Made by a program: the position numbers and the translations under genes. The notes below the pieces were generated by a model. The model was not told where the DNA came from. It saw only the letters and a program-made list of their open reading frames with translations, and made no database searches. From CAYJCL01 sp964370475 (GTDB lineage Bacteria; Bacillota_I; Bacilli_A; RF39; UBA660), in contig CAYJJI010000015.1 in assembly GCA_964370475.1 (NCBI GenBank), positions 1-26,984 of the forward strand: 26,984 bases of DNA. The letters are read 5' to 3'. The stretch's first letter is position 1. Every line of letters starts with the position of its first letter. Of the stretch, positions 15,200 to 23,318 are shown piece by piece.

Positions 15200-15935
15200 T
15201 ACTCATTGTCACTTATATAACGAGTACTACGATGATATTGATGAAGTAATTAATAATAGTGAGAATTTAGATGTAGATAGATTTATTTGTTGCGCAGTTG
15301 ATTTGGATACTTCTAAAGAAGTATTAACGTTATGTGATAAATATTCTATGATTTATGGTGCATTAGGATTTCATCCTGAAGTTACTGATAGATATGTTGA
15401 AAGTGATTTAGAATATATTAGGAATAATATAACTGATAAAATTATCGCTATTGGAGAGATAGGTTTAGATTATTATTATACTAAGGAGAATATGGATAAA
15501 CAAAAGGATTTATTTATCAAGCAGTTAAATATTGCTGTAGATGTTAATAAACCTGTAATTATCCACAGTAGAGAAGCTACTAGTGATGTACTAAGTATTT
15601 TGAAAACATACCCTTTAAAAGGAATTATACATTCTTTTTCGGGTAGTTATGAAACTGCTATGGAATATATTAAATTAGGATATTTAATAGGTATTAGTGG
15701 TGTTATAACATTTAAAAATTGTAATTTAAAGGATGTTGTTGAAAAATTACCATTAGAACATATAGTTATAGAGACTGATGCTCCTTATTTAACTCCTGTG
15801 CCAAATAGGGGTAAACAAAATATTCCTGGTTATTCTTCTTATACAGCTAAATTTGTTGCTGATATTAAGGGTGTTACATATAATGAATTGGTAGAAATTA
15901 CTAATAGTAATATTAAGAGGATTTTTGACATTTAA
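15186..15935 (+). CDS. tatD: TatD-family metal-dependent DNase
   Basis: TIM-barrel hydrolase of the TatD/YcfH/YabD group with 3'-5' DNase activity in characterised members. The 249-residue protein has the metal ligands in DTHCHL (5-10), GEIGLDYY, IHSREA, HSFSGS and the final IETDAPYLTP. The frame is open from 15153, but the ATG at 15186 with AGGA seven bases upstream gives the usual N terminus MKLTDTHCH. It overlaps the metG end by 14 bases and should share the T-box transcript. Confidence 0.94.
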   Translation: MKLTDTHCHLYNEYYDDIDEVINNSENLDVDRFICCAVDLDTSKEVLTLCDKYSMIYGALGFHPEVTDRYVESDLEYIRNNITDKIIAIGEIGLDYYYTKENMDKQKDLFIKQLNIAVDVNKPVIIHSREATSDVLSILKTYPLKGIIHSFSGSYETAMEYIKLGYLIGISGVITFKNCNLKDVVEKLPLEHIVIETDAPYLTPVPNRGKQNIPGYSSYTAKFVADIKGVTYNELVEITNSNIKRIFDI

Positions 15936-15979
15936 TATCTATTATGGTAGAATTGATATGTATTCGAGGTGAATATTTA

Positions 15980-16522
15980 ATGAAAAATTTAATTAGAACT
16001 AGTGGCAAAACACTACGTATCTTAATTATTTTAGTTTTATTTACTATTATTAGTGTAGGATCTACACCAGGAGAAGTTAAATTAGTAAATGGTAACTTAA
16101 ATAAAACGTTGAATTTAACAGCTATGGCTGAAAAAATAGAAGAAGATAATTATAATGACTTATATTCTGCTAAAGATACTTATGTAGGAGATCTTACTGG
16201 GTATGGAGCTGATTGTCCATTATGTAGTGGTTACTTATATTGTACTAATGAAAATGTTAGTGATGGTAGAATATATCATAATGATGAGACGTATGGTCAA
16301 GTAAGAATTGTTGCTTCTTCAAATAATCTTCCATGTGGAACTATAATTTCTTTTGATAACGAGAGAATTTCTAATGATACAGTTATTGCAATTGTACTTG
16401 ATAGAGGTGTTGGTGGAACGGCACTTGATTTGTTAACGCCAAGTTCTGAGTATGCTTATGATAATGTTGGAAGACAAGAGATAATGTATGATGTTTTAAG
16501 AAAAGGATGGGGAGATGAGTAG
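15980..16522 (+). CDS. Exported 3D-domain (YabE-like) protein
   Basis: 180 residues. An N-terminal export signal or anchor (about 12-30, LRILIILVLFTIISVG) precedes a 3D (three-Asp) double-psi beta-barrel domain. Key parts are LTGYGADCPLCSG, VASSNNLPCGTIISF and IAIVLDRGVGGTALDLL. Such domains occur in MltA-like transglycosylases and in YabE/Rpf2-type proteins. B. subtilis yabE lies at the same place after tatD (yabD) but is longer, carrying DUF348 and G5 domains absent here. The Cys-rich CPLC motif may form disulfides outside the cell. The start at 15980 follows GAGGTGA (15966-15972); the frame is open from 15944. The substrate, probably peptidoglycan, is inferred. The neighbour rnmV is missing. 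Confidence 0.72.
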   Translation: MKNLIRTSGKTLRILIILVLFTIISVGSTPGEVKLVNGNLNKTLNLTAMAEKIEEDNYNDLYSAKDTYVGDLTGYGADCPLCSGYLYCTNENVSDGRIYHNDETYGQVRIVASSNNLPCGTIISFDNERISNDTVIAIVLDRGVGGTALDLLTPSSEYAYDNVGRQEIMYDVLRKGWGDE

Positions 16523-16542
16523 TCTCTCTTTTTAGGTGATTT

Positions 16543-17331
16543 ATGAGTGATTTTAAACATAAAAAAAGTTTAGGACAAAATTTTTTACATGACCAAGGAG
16601 TTTTAATGAAAATTAAAGACTCTGTTGATGTAGGAAAAGATGATTTAATATTAGAAATTGGTCCAGGACATGGAGCTTTAACTAAGTATTTAAAAGAATT
16701 TGAGTGTAATTTAATTTGTTTTGAAATAGATGAAAGAGTTAAAGAAGAGTTAAGTGCTTTTGAAGATGATAAAACTAAAATAATATATAGTGATTTTTTA
16801 AAGATTGATATTAAAGAGGTTTTAAAGGATTATAAATATAATAATTTGTATGTAATTGCTAATTTACCTTATTATATTACTACACCAATTATAACTAAAT
16901 TTATTAATGAAGAAATAAAAGTTAAAGATATGGTATTGATGGTTCAAGATGAAGTAGCTAATAGGTTTACTAGTAGTCCTGGTTGCAGAGATTATGGGTC
17001 AATTACTGTTTATCTAAATTATTATTTTGATGTTAATAAACTCTTTGTAGTTAGTAAAAATTGTTTTACTCCTGTGCCTAATGTTGAGAGCGCAGTTATT
17101 AAGTTATCTTCTATAGACAATAAGGAAATATTTGATAAAGATTTATTCTTTAAGTTAGTAAGAGATTCTTTTGTACATAAGAGAAAAAATATACGAAATA
17201 ATCTATTTAATTATGATTTAATAATCGTACAAGAAATATTGTTAAAACATGGATTTGATATGACTGTGAGAGCTGAACAATTATCTTTAGATGTATTTAT
17301 TGATTTAGCTAATAGAATGAGTGAAGTATGA
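16543..17331 (+). CDS. rsmA: 16S rRNA dimethyladenosine transferase
   Basis: KsgA/RsmA dimethylates two adjacent adenosines (A1518 and A1519, E. coli numbering) in the 3' end of 16S rRNA late in 30S assembly. The 262-residue protein opens with SLGQNFLHD, has the SAM-binding motif LEIGPGHGALT and the catalytic NLPYYITTPI, and a C-terminal helical lobe. Length is normal. AGGTGA precedes the ATG. It overlaps the U32 gene by four bases (ATGA). It follows the tatD/3D pair as in B. subtilis. Confidence 0.97.
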   Translation: MSDFKHKKSLGQNFLHDQGVLMKIKDSVDVGKDDLILEIGPGHGALTKYLKEFECNLICFEIDERVKEELSAFEDDKTKIIYSDFLKIDIKEVLKDYKYNNLYVIANLPYYITTPIITKFINEEIKVKDMVLMVQDEVANRFTSSPGCRDYGSITVYLNYYFDVNKLFVVSKNCFTPVPNVESAVIKLSSIDNKEIFDKDLFFKLVRDSFVHKRKNIRNNLFNYDLIIVQEILLKHGFDMTVRAEQLSLDVFIDLANRMSEV

Positions 17332-19460
17332 AAAAAGAATTATTAGCTCCAGTAGGTAGTATGGATGCATTATATGCTGCTGTACATAATGGTGCAGATG
17401 CTGTTTATTTAGCTGGAAAATCATTTGGAGCTAGGGCATCTGCAAAGAATTTTTCTGATGATGAGATAATAGAAGCTATTAAGTTTTCGCATTTATATGG
17501 GGTTTTAGTTTATGTTACTGTTAATACTCTTATAAGTAATGATGAGTTTAGTAGTGTTATGAAATTTGTTGATTTTTTATATTTAAATGGTGTTGATGCA
17601 ATAATACTTCAAGATATTGGTTTGGCTGATTTAATTCATAAAACTTATCCTGATTTAGAGTTACATGCTTCTACTCAAATGCACAATTTAGATGTGCATT
17701 CAGCTGCTTTTTTAAAGTCATTGGGATTTGGTAGAATTGTCTTAGCTAGGGAACTTTCTATTGATGAAATAAATAGTATTGATACTTCTTTAGAAATAGA
17801 AGCATTTATACATGGAGCTTTATGTATGTCATATTCTGGTCAGTGTTTAATGAGTAGTATGGCTGTTAATAGAAGTGGAAATAAAGGGGCTTGTGCACAA
17901 TTATGCAGAATGCCTTATACTTCTAATAATGGTAGTGGTTATTTGTTAAGCCCAAAAGATGTTAGTACAGTGTCTATGTTTGATGATGTTATGAAAAGTA
18001 ATATTTATTCTTTGAAAATTGAAGGTCGAATGAAATCTCCGGCATATGTTGCAGTTGTTACTAAGATGTATCGTAAGTTGATTGATGGGTTTTATGATAA
18101 TAAGACTGTTGATATCAATGAAGATATAAACAATTTAAATTATTTATTTAATAGAGGGTATAGTAAAGGCTATATAGGTAGTGATAATAATATAATGAAT
18201 ATTACTAGACCTAATCATAAAGGTGTTCATATTGGTGATGTAATTGATGTTAATGAGAGTAGAATTACTATAAAATTAATTAAATCTTTGCATGTTGGTG
18301 ATGGTATTAAATTTGAAATTCAAGATAAAGGTTTAAATGTTTTTAATTTTTATATTAACAATGTTCAAGTTAAGGATGCTGAATGTGGAAATGTAATTAC
18401 TATACCTAATAAGATTGGACTTACTGATAAAGATAAAGTTTTAAAGACTTTAGATGTTTTATTAGAAGATAGTGTTTTAAATTATGAGTTAAAAAAAATC
18501 AAAGTAGATGTTGATATCTCTGCACTTGTTAACAGTCAATTTGTAATTTCTATTACTGATGGAATACATTTTGTTAAAGAAATAGGAAATGTATTAGAGG
18601 TTGCTACTAATAAAGCTACTACTAAAGAAGATGTTGTTGAAAAGGTAAGTAAAATGGGTAATACTCCTTTTGTTGTCGATAATATCAATATAAATATAGA
18701 TGAAAATGTTTTTGTACCTGTTTCAATGATAAATAATTTGAGAAGAATTTTAACTGATAAATTAATTGATCTTAGAACTGGTAATAAAATTAGAGAAAGT
18801 AAAAAAGTTACTGATGTTGAATTTTTAGAAAATTCTAGAAGTGGTTTGATTGTTTATGTTAGAAATGATGAACAACTAAGCGCTATTAAGAATTATAATG
18901 TTGATAAAATATATACTAATAATTATGAACTTTATAGTTCTAATAAAGATTTAAATATTTATTATGAAGTTAATATTGGAGAGAAAAGAACTTTTGATAA
19001 TGATAAATTATTAATAAATTCTACTTCTGATTTTATTAAGTATAAAGATAATGATACAGATATTAATTACACTATGAATATATATAATAAGTATACTGCT
19101 AATTATTTTAATAACTTTGATATGACTTTATCTCCTGAATTATCATTTAATGAATTAGATGGTATCCAGTATGGTAATAGATTGATTTATGGTAGAGTTA
19201 GAGTGATGATGACAAGACAATGTGTTTTATCCATGAATTGTTCTAATTGTAGAGATAAATTTTTAATTGATACATTTAAAAATAAATATGTTATTGAATG
19301 TATTAATAAAGTCAATTATATATATAATTATAGAAATCTAGATTATATTCATGAACTTAATAATTCTATAAATTATGAATGTCGAATAGATTTTTTTGAT
19401 GAATCTGCACAATTATGTAAAGAGATATTAAATAGATACTTTTTAAGAATAACTAAATAG
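17328..19460 (+). CDS. Long U32 family protein (RlhA/TrhP-like)
   Basis: 710 residues. The first ~300 are the U32 domain (MKKELLAPVGSMDALYAAV, NGADAVYLAG). Its Cys signature C166, C173, C189 and C193 lies in ALCMSYSGQC and GACAQLCR. U32 proteins were first annotated as collagenases, but TrhP and RlhA are now tied to prephenate-dependent hydroxylation of tRNA U34 and of 23S rRNA C2501. The long C-terminal extension suggests the RlhA-like two-part form (DUF3656-like). Residues 580-650 carry a further Cys group (CVLSMNCSNC). I infer an RNA-hydroxylation role rather than protease activity. The start overlaps the rsmA stop by four bases. Confidence 0.82.
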   Translation: MKKELLAPVGSMDALYAAVHNGADAVYLAGKSFGARASAKNFSDDEIIEAIKFSHLYGVLVYVTVNTLISNDEFSSVMKFVDFLYLNGVDAIILQDIGLADLIHKTYPDLELHASTQMHNLDVHSAAFLKSLGFGRIVLARELSIDEINSIDTSLEIEAFIHGALCMSYSGQCLMSSMAVNRSGNKGACAQLCRMPYTSNNGSGYLLSPKDVSTVSMFDDVMKSNIYSLKIEGRMKSPAYVAVVTKMYRKLIDGFYDNKTVDINEDINNLNYLFNRGYSKGYIGSDNNIMNITRPNHKGVHIGDVIDVNESRITIKLIKSLHVGDGIKFEIQDKGLNVFNFYINNVQVKDAECGNVITIPNKIGLTDKDKVLKTLDVLLEDSVLNYELKKIKVDVDISALVNSQFVISITDGIHFVKEIGNVLEVATNKATTKEDVVEKVSKMGNTPFVVDNININIDENVFVPVSMINNLRRILTDKLIDLRTGNKIRESKKVTDVEFLENSRSGLIVYVRNDEQLSAIKNYNVDKIYTNNYELYSSNKDLNIYYEVNIGEKRTFDNDKLLINSTSDFIKYKDNDTDINYTMNIYNKYTANYFNNFDMTLSPELSFNELDGIQYGNRLIYGRVRVMMTRQCVLSMNCSNCRDKFLIDTFKNKYVIECINKVNYIYNYRNLDYIHELNNSINYECRIDFFDESAQLCKEILNRYFLRITK

Positions 19461-19475
19461 TTATTCTTTTTTTTA
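19445..19475 (+). terminator. Rho-independent terminator of the U32 gene
   Basis: A 10-bp perfect stem (19445-19454 with 19459-19468) has the loop AAAT and runs into a T tract. The U32 stop codon TAG lies in the loop and right arm. It ends the rsmA-U32 transcript and isolates yabG. Confidence 0.85.
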
Positions 19476-19506
19476 TCTTTTCACATATTTTTATATAGGT
19501 GATTTT

Positions 19507-20283
19507 ATGGATATCGAAATAGGTGATTATGTTACAAGAAGTAGCTATAATAATGATACTGTGTTTTTAGTTATTGATTTCAAAGATGATATTTACTATT
19601 TGAAGGGTGTAGATATTAGATTATATGCTGATAGTGATGGTGATGATTTAGTTAAGGTTGATCCTTTACATAAGGATGAAGAATTTGTTGTTAGAGCTAT
19701 AGAAGATATTAAATTAGAAAGAAGTGAGTTTTTTTATTTACCGGCTAAGGTATTACATATAGATGGTGATAGTGATTATTTAAAAAGATGTTTGAAGTTT
19801 TATGAAGATGCTAATATTATGGCAATAGGTAAAACTTTGAGAGAAGATTATATGTCTAGGGAGATTAATAATTTGTTAAAGGAATATAAACCTGATGTAT
19901 TGATAATCACCGGACATGATGCTTTTTTTAAAAGAACTGGAGATTTAGATAATTTAGATAGTTATAAAAATTCTTCTAATTTTGTTAAAGCTGTTAAGAA
20001 AGCTAGAGAATATGAAAAGAGTCATGAAAAATTAGTTATCATAGCAGGAGCATGTCAAAGTAATTATGAAGAATTAATAAAAGCTGGAGCTAATTTTGCT
20101 AGTAGTCCTAAAAGAATCAATATTCATGCATTAGATCCAGCTATTATTGCTACTACTGTTTCTTTGACTTCTAGAAATAAAGAAGTAGATATTATAAAAT
20201 TACTTGATAAAACTAAGTATGGAAGTGAAGGTATGGGCGGATTACTATGTAATGGTCTTATGTATGTAGGTTATCCAAGATAG
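19507..20283 (+). CDS. yabG: Sporulation-specific cysteine protease YabG
   Basis: Mother-cell protease that trims spore coat proteins such as SpoIVA and SafA (family C57). The 258-residue protein has GHD (H137) and GACQSNYEEL with C183, 46 residues apart, the candidate catalytic His and Cys. Its C terminus carries SSPKRINIHALDPA, a strong family signature. An N-terminal SH3-like region (about 1-60, IGDYVTRSSYNNDTVFLVID) is typical. AGGTGA precedes the ATG. In B. subtilis yabG also lies between ksgA and veg and depends on sigmaK; I could not assign a sigmaK promoter here. Confidence 0.94.
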   Translation: MDIEIGDYVTRSSYNNDTVFLVIDFKDDIYYLKGVDIRLYADSDGDDLVKVDPLHKDEEFVVRAIEDIKLERSEFFYLPAKVLHIDGDSDYLKRCLKFYEDANIMAIGKTLREDYMSREINNLLKEYKPDVLIITGHDAFFKRTGDLDNLDSYKNSSNFVKAVKKAREYEKSHEKLVIIAGACQSNYEELIKAGANFASSPKRINIHALDPAIIATTVSLTSRNKEVDIIKLLDKTKYGSEGMGGLLCNGLMYVGYPR

Positions 20284-20290
20284 GAGAAAT

Positions 20291-20500
20291 ATGTTAAAAG
20301 ATATTAAATTGAAAATAAATAATAATTTAAATAAAAGTGTTACTGTTACTGTTATTGGAATGAGGAATCATAAAGAAGTTTTTGAGGGAGTTATTTCTAG
20401 TTGTTCAGATAATGTATTTGTTGTAACTAGTAGAGGAATAAATAGAAGTTTTACTTATGCTGATATGTTAATAGGTGATGTAATAATAAGAATAAAATAA
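20291..20500 (+). CDS. veg: Veg protein
   Basis: 69-residue small protein of the Veg family, a highly expressed beta-rich protein linked to biofilm regulation in B. subtilis. Recognisable features are the N-terminal LKDIKLKINNNLNKSVTV, a central G-rich strand and FTYADMLIGDVII near the end, which matches the SYADILTETV region of Veg. It starts 8 bases after yabG with GGAG just upstream. In B. subtilis sspF, ispE and others lie between veg and spoVG; here spoVG is next. Confidence 0.85.
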   Translation: MLKDIKLKINNNLNKSVTVTVIGMRNHKEVFEGVISSCSDNVFVVTSRGINRSFTYADMLIGDVIIRIK

Positions 20501-20519
20501 TTATAATAAATATAATTGT

Positions 20520-20545
20520 AAAGTTTGAAGTGATACAAACTTTTT
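20520..20545 (+). terminator. Rho-independent terminator of yabG-veg
   Basis: AAAGTTTG (20520-20527) pairs with CAAACTTT (20536-20543) around an eight-base loop, then two more T residues before a C. It precedes the spoVG promoter directly. Confidence 0.7.
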
Positions 20546-20547
20546 CC

Positions 20548-20576
20548 TTGCTTTTATTTTTTAATAGAGATAAAAT
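20548..20576 (+). promoter_or_regulatory. Promoter of spoVG
   Basis: TTGCTT (20548-20553), 17 bp, then TAAAAT (20571-20576). This fits the housekeeping sigma factor. B. subtilis spoVG is known for a sigmaH promoter, whose elements I do not see here. Confidence 0.65.
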
Positions 20577-20612
20577 ATAATTAAGTTGAAAAACTTTAGA
20601 GGGAGTGTACTT

Positions 20613-20900
20613 ATGCAAGTAACATCAGTAAATGTACGCAAGATTGAAAAAGAAGGATCAAGAATGAAAGGAATTGCATCTATTGTTTTAGATGATTCAT
20701 TCGCAATTCATGATATCAGAGTTATAGAAGGAGACAACGGAATGTTTATTGCTATGCCTAGTAGAAAAACTGCTACTGGTAGTTATAGAGATATCGCTCA
20801 TCCAATCAATCCTGATATGAGAAAAGTACTTCAAGATGCTATCTTAGAAGGTTATGAAAAAGCTGAAGATGTTAAATCTGAAGAAGAAGCAGCTGAATAA
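20613..20900 (+). CDS. spoVG: Septation regulator SpoVG
   Basis: Small nucleic-acid-binding regulator affecting septation, sporulation and, in other Firmicutes, virulence genes. The 95-residue form starts at ATG 20613 (MQVTSVNVRKIE), after the ribosome binding site AGAGGGAGTG. The upstream in-frame start at 20586 would lie before that site and lacks family support. The core ASIVLDDSFAIHDIRVIEG, MFIAMPSRKT and YRDIAHPINPDMR are classic SpoVG. Codon choice includes more C-ending codons than neighbouring genes, which fits high expression. It has its own promoter and terminator. Confidence 0.97.
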   Translation: MQVTSVNVRKIEKEGSRMKGIASIVLDDSFAIHDIRVIEGDNGMFIAMPSRKTATGSYRDIAHPINPDMRKVLQDAILEGYEKAEDVKSEEEAAE

Positions 20901-20908
20901 TTGCTTTT

Positions 20909-20929
20909 AACTCCCTTAGGGAGTTTTTT
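20909..20929 (+). terminator. Rho-independent terminator of spoVG
   Basis: AACTCCC (20909-20915) and GGGAGTT (20919-20925) form a strong stem with the loop TTA, followed by T residues to 20929. It is the most GC-rich terminator stem in the window. Confidence 0.92.
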
Positions 20930-20931
20930 AT

Positions 20932-20960
20932 TTGTATTAATATATTTTATAAGTTATACT
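20932..20960 (+). promoter_or_regulatory. Promoter of the 163-residue membrane-anchored gene
   Basis: TTGTAT (20932-20937), 17 bp, then TATACT (20955-20960). It starts three bases after the spoVG terminator. The spacing is ideal for the housekeeping sigma factor. Confidence 0.55.
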
Positions 20961-20979
20961 TTAATTATAGGAGATATTT

Positions 20980-21471
20980 ATGAATAAGGATAGAATAAAA
21001 GCCTACGGAATAACAATTGGAATAGTTAGTATTTCAATTGTTTCTAATGTAGTGTTATCTTATAATAAAAAATTAGATACTCAGTTTGCAAACAATATAA
21101 TTGATTATAAAAGCAGAGTTGAGTATATTTCTTATTATGAAGTTGATAACGATTATGAATCATTATCTAGAACTTTGTATGTTAATTATTTGAATGCTAC
21201 TGAAATTTTAGAGGGATACGAAATTAATAGTGATAATAAGATTAAATTATTGAATGGTCTTTATATGGAGATGATTAACAAGTTAAGTCAAGAAACAATA
21301 ACTATGTTGGAGTTGCCAGATAATTTTGATGATTTTGCATATATGAGGAATGAAAGAGGAGCTTCTATAGGATGGCTATCTTACGCTGAGACTTTATTTC
21401 ATGACGATAATTATTTGGAAGTGATATTTGATGATGTAATTAATAATGATTTATCATTGAAATTGGATTAG
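20980..21471 (+). CDS. Unknown protein with N-terminal membrane anchor
   Basis: 163 residues, no family recognised. Residues about 8-27 (YGITIGIVSISIVSNVVLSY) form one hydrophobic segment, with Lys/Arg before it, so the rest should lie outside the membrane (or inside the intermembrane space during sporulation). The remainder is acidic, rich in Asp, Asn, Tyr and Leu, and predicted by eye to be helical, with a central ENSDN-like loop and an aromatic GASIGWLSYAETLF stretch near 130. No Cys and no catalytic motif are seen. TAGGAGAT precedes the ATG. It lies between spoVG and yabP, so a sporulation or cell envelope role is possible, but it has its own sigmaA-like promoter. Confidence 0.75.
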   Translation: MNKDRIKAYGITIGIVSISIVSNVVLSYNKKLDTQFANNIIDYKSRVEYISYYEVDNDYESLSRTLYVNYLNATEILEGYEINSDNKIKLLNGLYMEMINKLSQETITMLELPDNFDDFAYMRNERGASIGWLSYAETLFHDDNYLEVIFDDVINNDLSLKLD

Positions 21472-21518
21472 TTCTAATTTAATTTATTTTTCATAAGATT
21501 TTTATGGGAGATGATTAA

Positions 21519-21809
21519 ATGAAAAATGGAGTAGATAATATAGTTACTAGTAATCATGAGTTTAAGGTTACTGATCGAAATAGGATTTATATGACTGGTA
21601 TTAAAAAGATTAATAGTTTTGATGATGAAGAATTTTTGTTAGAAAGTAATTTAGGTCTTCTACATCTTAAAGGTACTGATTTAGAAATGATAAAGTTAGA
21701 CACTAATGATGGAAATGTATCAATTAAAGGTAAAATAAATAGTGTTAGTTATATAGATGAGAAATCTTTGAATAAAGAAGAAGGGTTATTGTCTAAATTA
21801 TTTAAATAA
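21519..21809 (+). CDS. yabP: Sporulation protein YabP
   Basis: 96-residue protein of the YabP/YqfC family, made in the mother cell and required for normal spore formation in B. subtilis. Recognisable pattern: an opening HEFKVTDRNRIYMTGIKKINSF, then FLLESNLGLLHLKG, then VSIKGKINSVSYID and the C-terminal GLLSKLFK, which resembles the GGLLSRLF end of YabP. It is followed by yabQ with a one-base overlap (TAATG). In B. subtilis yabP-yabQ-divIC are also adjacent. Confidence 0.87.
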   Translation: MKNGVDNIVTSNHEFKVTDRNRIYMTGIKKINSFDDEEFLLESNLGLLHLKGTDLEMIKLDTNDGNVSIKGKINSVSYIDEKSLNKEEGLLSKLFK

Positions 21810-22093
21810 TGGATATTAGAGTTCAATTATTATCTTTTTTTGTTTCATTTTTATTTGGAATATTTTATTTTATTAATTCTTTTGTAATTCTTTATTATTT
21901 AAGAAAGTTTAATAGATATATTGGTGTTTTTATTAGTAGTTTATATGGTGTTTTTATGGCTTTTTTATATATTTATTTTATGTATAAAATAAATTATGCT
22001 GATATTCATCTATACTTTATTTTATTTTTATTTTTAGGATTTTTAATTGGTAAATTAATTGTTAATGCATTAAAAAACTACATTTTTATGTAG
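21809..22093 (+). CDS. yabQ: YabQ-like spore membrane protein, short
   Basis: 94 residues, almost entirely hydrophobic, with about three membrane segments (about 5-30, 38-60 and 66-90). YabQ is a membrane protein needed for spore cortex formation. The call rests on the translationally coupled yabP upstream, the membrane topology and the N-terminal VQLLSFFVSFLFGIFYF. It is under half the length of B. subtilis YabQ (about 210 residues), lacking the C-terminal tail. Its stop codon lies in the right arm of the following terminator. Confidence 0.65.
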   Translation: MDIRVQLLSFFVSFLFGIFYFINSFVILYYLRKFNRYIGVFISSLYGVFMAFLYIYFMYKINYADIHLYFILFLFLGFLIGKLIVNALKNYIFM

Positions 22094-22099
22094 TTTTTT
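22072..22099. terminator. Bidirectional terminator between yabQ and the - strand gene
   Basis: A perfect 12-bp stem (22072-22083 with 22088-22099) closes a TTTT loop. The left arm begins with A residues and the right arm ends with T residues, so it can act for both convergent genes. It overlaps the end of yabQ and of the - strand gene. Confidence 0.85.
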
Positions 22100-23192
22100 A
22101 ATAATCTAAGTCAATACTTAATAACGGATTAGTTAACTTTTTCACGTTAATTAATTCTTCTTCATAAATTTCATTTTGAACTTTTTTATATGAAGCGTTA
22201 TCATCTAGGTATGTTAAGCATAGTAGTGTTTCTAAACCTTCATCTTCTAAGTTGTATTGTTTATTGATGGTTCTTTTATTATATAGTTTTGTGTTTAATA
22301 TTCTTTTTATGGAATTTAATAATTCTTCTTCATAACTGTTTAAACCTAATGCTCTTCTTTTAATATTTAATTTAAATATTCCTACTGTATACATTCTAAG
22401 TTTAAAAAATTCTAATATATTTTTAAACTCTTCGAAAGTTTCAAAGTATAAGTTTGGTATATAATATTTTTCGTCTTGGTTAAAAATTAGATTTTGTAAA
22501 TATGTTGCTAGGTCAAGTGGGTTGTTTTCTTCATAATAATCTATAAAGTCATTTGTGTAATCAATTATTGTATGTGTTGTCAATGTTAATTGTTCATAAT
22601 TATCGATGAATGTTTTTTCGTTGAAATATGATGGGAATTTTATGATATCTTTTTCAGCTTTAAGTAGTAACTCTTCGTCTAATAGCATGTATATAAAAAC
22701 TGTTGTAATTCTGTGAGTTAATACTAGGTCATCTTCTAGCATTGCTGCTAGAATGATAATATCTTCATAGTCATTTAATTCTTCTAGTTTGTCTGTTAAT
22801 TTGTCGATATTGTGTTCATAGCTATAGGAAGTAACAAATTTCAATATATATAACATTATATATTGAAATATTTGGTTATCTCCTTTACTAAATAAGTAAG
22901 TTGACATAACATAGATAATATCTTCGTAGATATCTTTTATTCTTTCTTCTTCGCTTTTACTTTCTTCAATTTCTTGGTTTGTTATTTGGTTTTCTTCTTG
23001 ATTTTTGAAACTATGTGCGATTTTTTCTATTTCTTCTTTAGTTAACACTAAATCTGGATCTTCACCTATAGTGTCAATAGTTTCTTTCAAGTAATCAGTT
23101 AGTATTTCTTGATTATCGTCTTTTAAATAGTAATTTTGCCATTTACTAATGAATAAATTCATTACATAGTTTTCTATTTTAATGTTTCTCAT
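22098..23192 (-). CDS. Unknown 364-residue helical protein
   Basis: The only convincing - strand gene. No family recognised. The protein is soluble-looking, without a signal or membrane segment, very rich in Glu, Asp, Ile, Leu and Tyr, and mostly alpha-helical by eye. A charged, Glu/Gln/Asn-rich stretch (about 62-90) separates an N-terminal part from a helical repeat-like body. This could be a scaffold or TPR/HEAT-like fold, which is inference. No catalytic motif or Cys pair is seen except one Cys near residue 337 (LLCLTYL). AAGGGAGA gives a strong ribosome binding site before the ATG. Its own promoter is upstream (23216-23244), and it interrupts the usual yabQ-divIC link. Confidence 0.85.
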   Translation of the reverse strand: MRNIKIENYVMNLFISKWQNYYLKDDNQEILTDYLKETIDTIGEDPDLVLTKEEIEKIAHSFKNQEENQITNQEIEESKSEEERIKDIYEDIIYVMSTYLFSKGDNQIFQYIMLYILKFVTSYSYEHNIDKLTDKLEELNDYEDIIILAAMLEDDLVLTHRITTVFIYMLLDEELLLKAEKDIIKFPSYFNEKTFIDNYEQLTLTTHTIIDYTNDFIDYYEENNPLDLATYLQNLIFNQDEKYYIPNLYFETFEEFKNILEFFKLRMYTVGIFKLNIKRRALGLNSYEEELLNSIKRILNTKLYNKRTINKQYNLEDEGLETLLCLTYLDDNASYKKVQNEIYEEELINVKKLTNPLLSIDLDY

Positions 23193-23215
23193 AGTTATCT
23201 CCCTTTTGATTTATT

Positions 23216-23244
23216 ATTATAGTTTATTGTAGAGTGTAATACAA
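23216..23244 (-). promoter_or_regulatory. Promoter of the - strand gene
   Basis: On the - strand TTGTAT (23244-23239), 17 bp, then a perfect TATAAT (23221-23216). It is 24 bases upstream of the start codon. This is one of the best promoter matches in the window. Confidence 0.75.
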
Positions 23245-23266
23245 TAGTTATTTTAAATATATGTAA

Positions 23267-23295
23267 TTGCTTATTTTTTTAATGATTGATATAAT
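23267..23295 (+). promoter_or_regulatory. Promoter of divIC-nrdG
   Basis: TTGCTT (23267-23272), 17 bp, then TATAAT (23290-23295) extended by TGA at 23287-23289. It faces away from the - strand promoter, so 23193-23318 is a divergent control region. Confidence 0.8.
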
Positions 23296-23318
23296 TAAGA
23301 TAATGAAAAGGTGATTTG

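Noticed and set aside
19475..19506. SigmaK promoter before yabG
   Set aside because: CATATTTTTATA has the wrong spacing for CATAnnnTA and no clear -35 was found.
21480..21518. SigmaE-type promoter before yabP
   Set aside because: TCATAAGATT resembles a -10 (CATACANT) at only 6 of 8 bases and no convincing -35 is visible.
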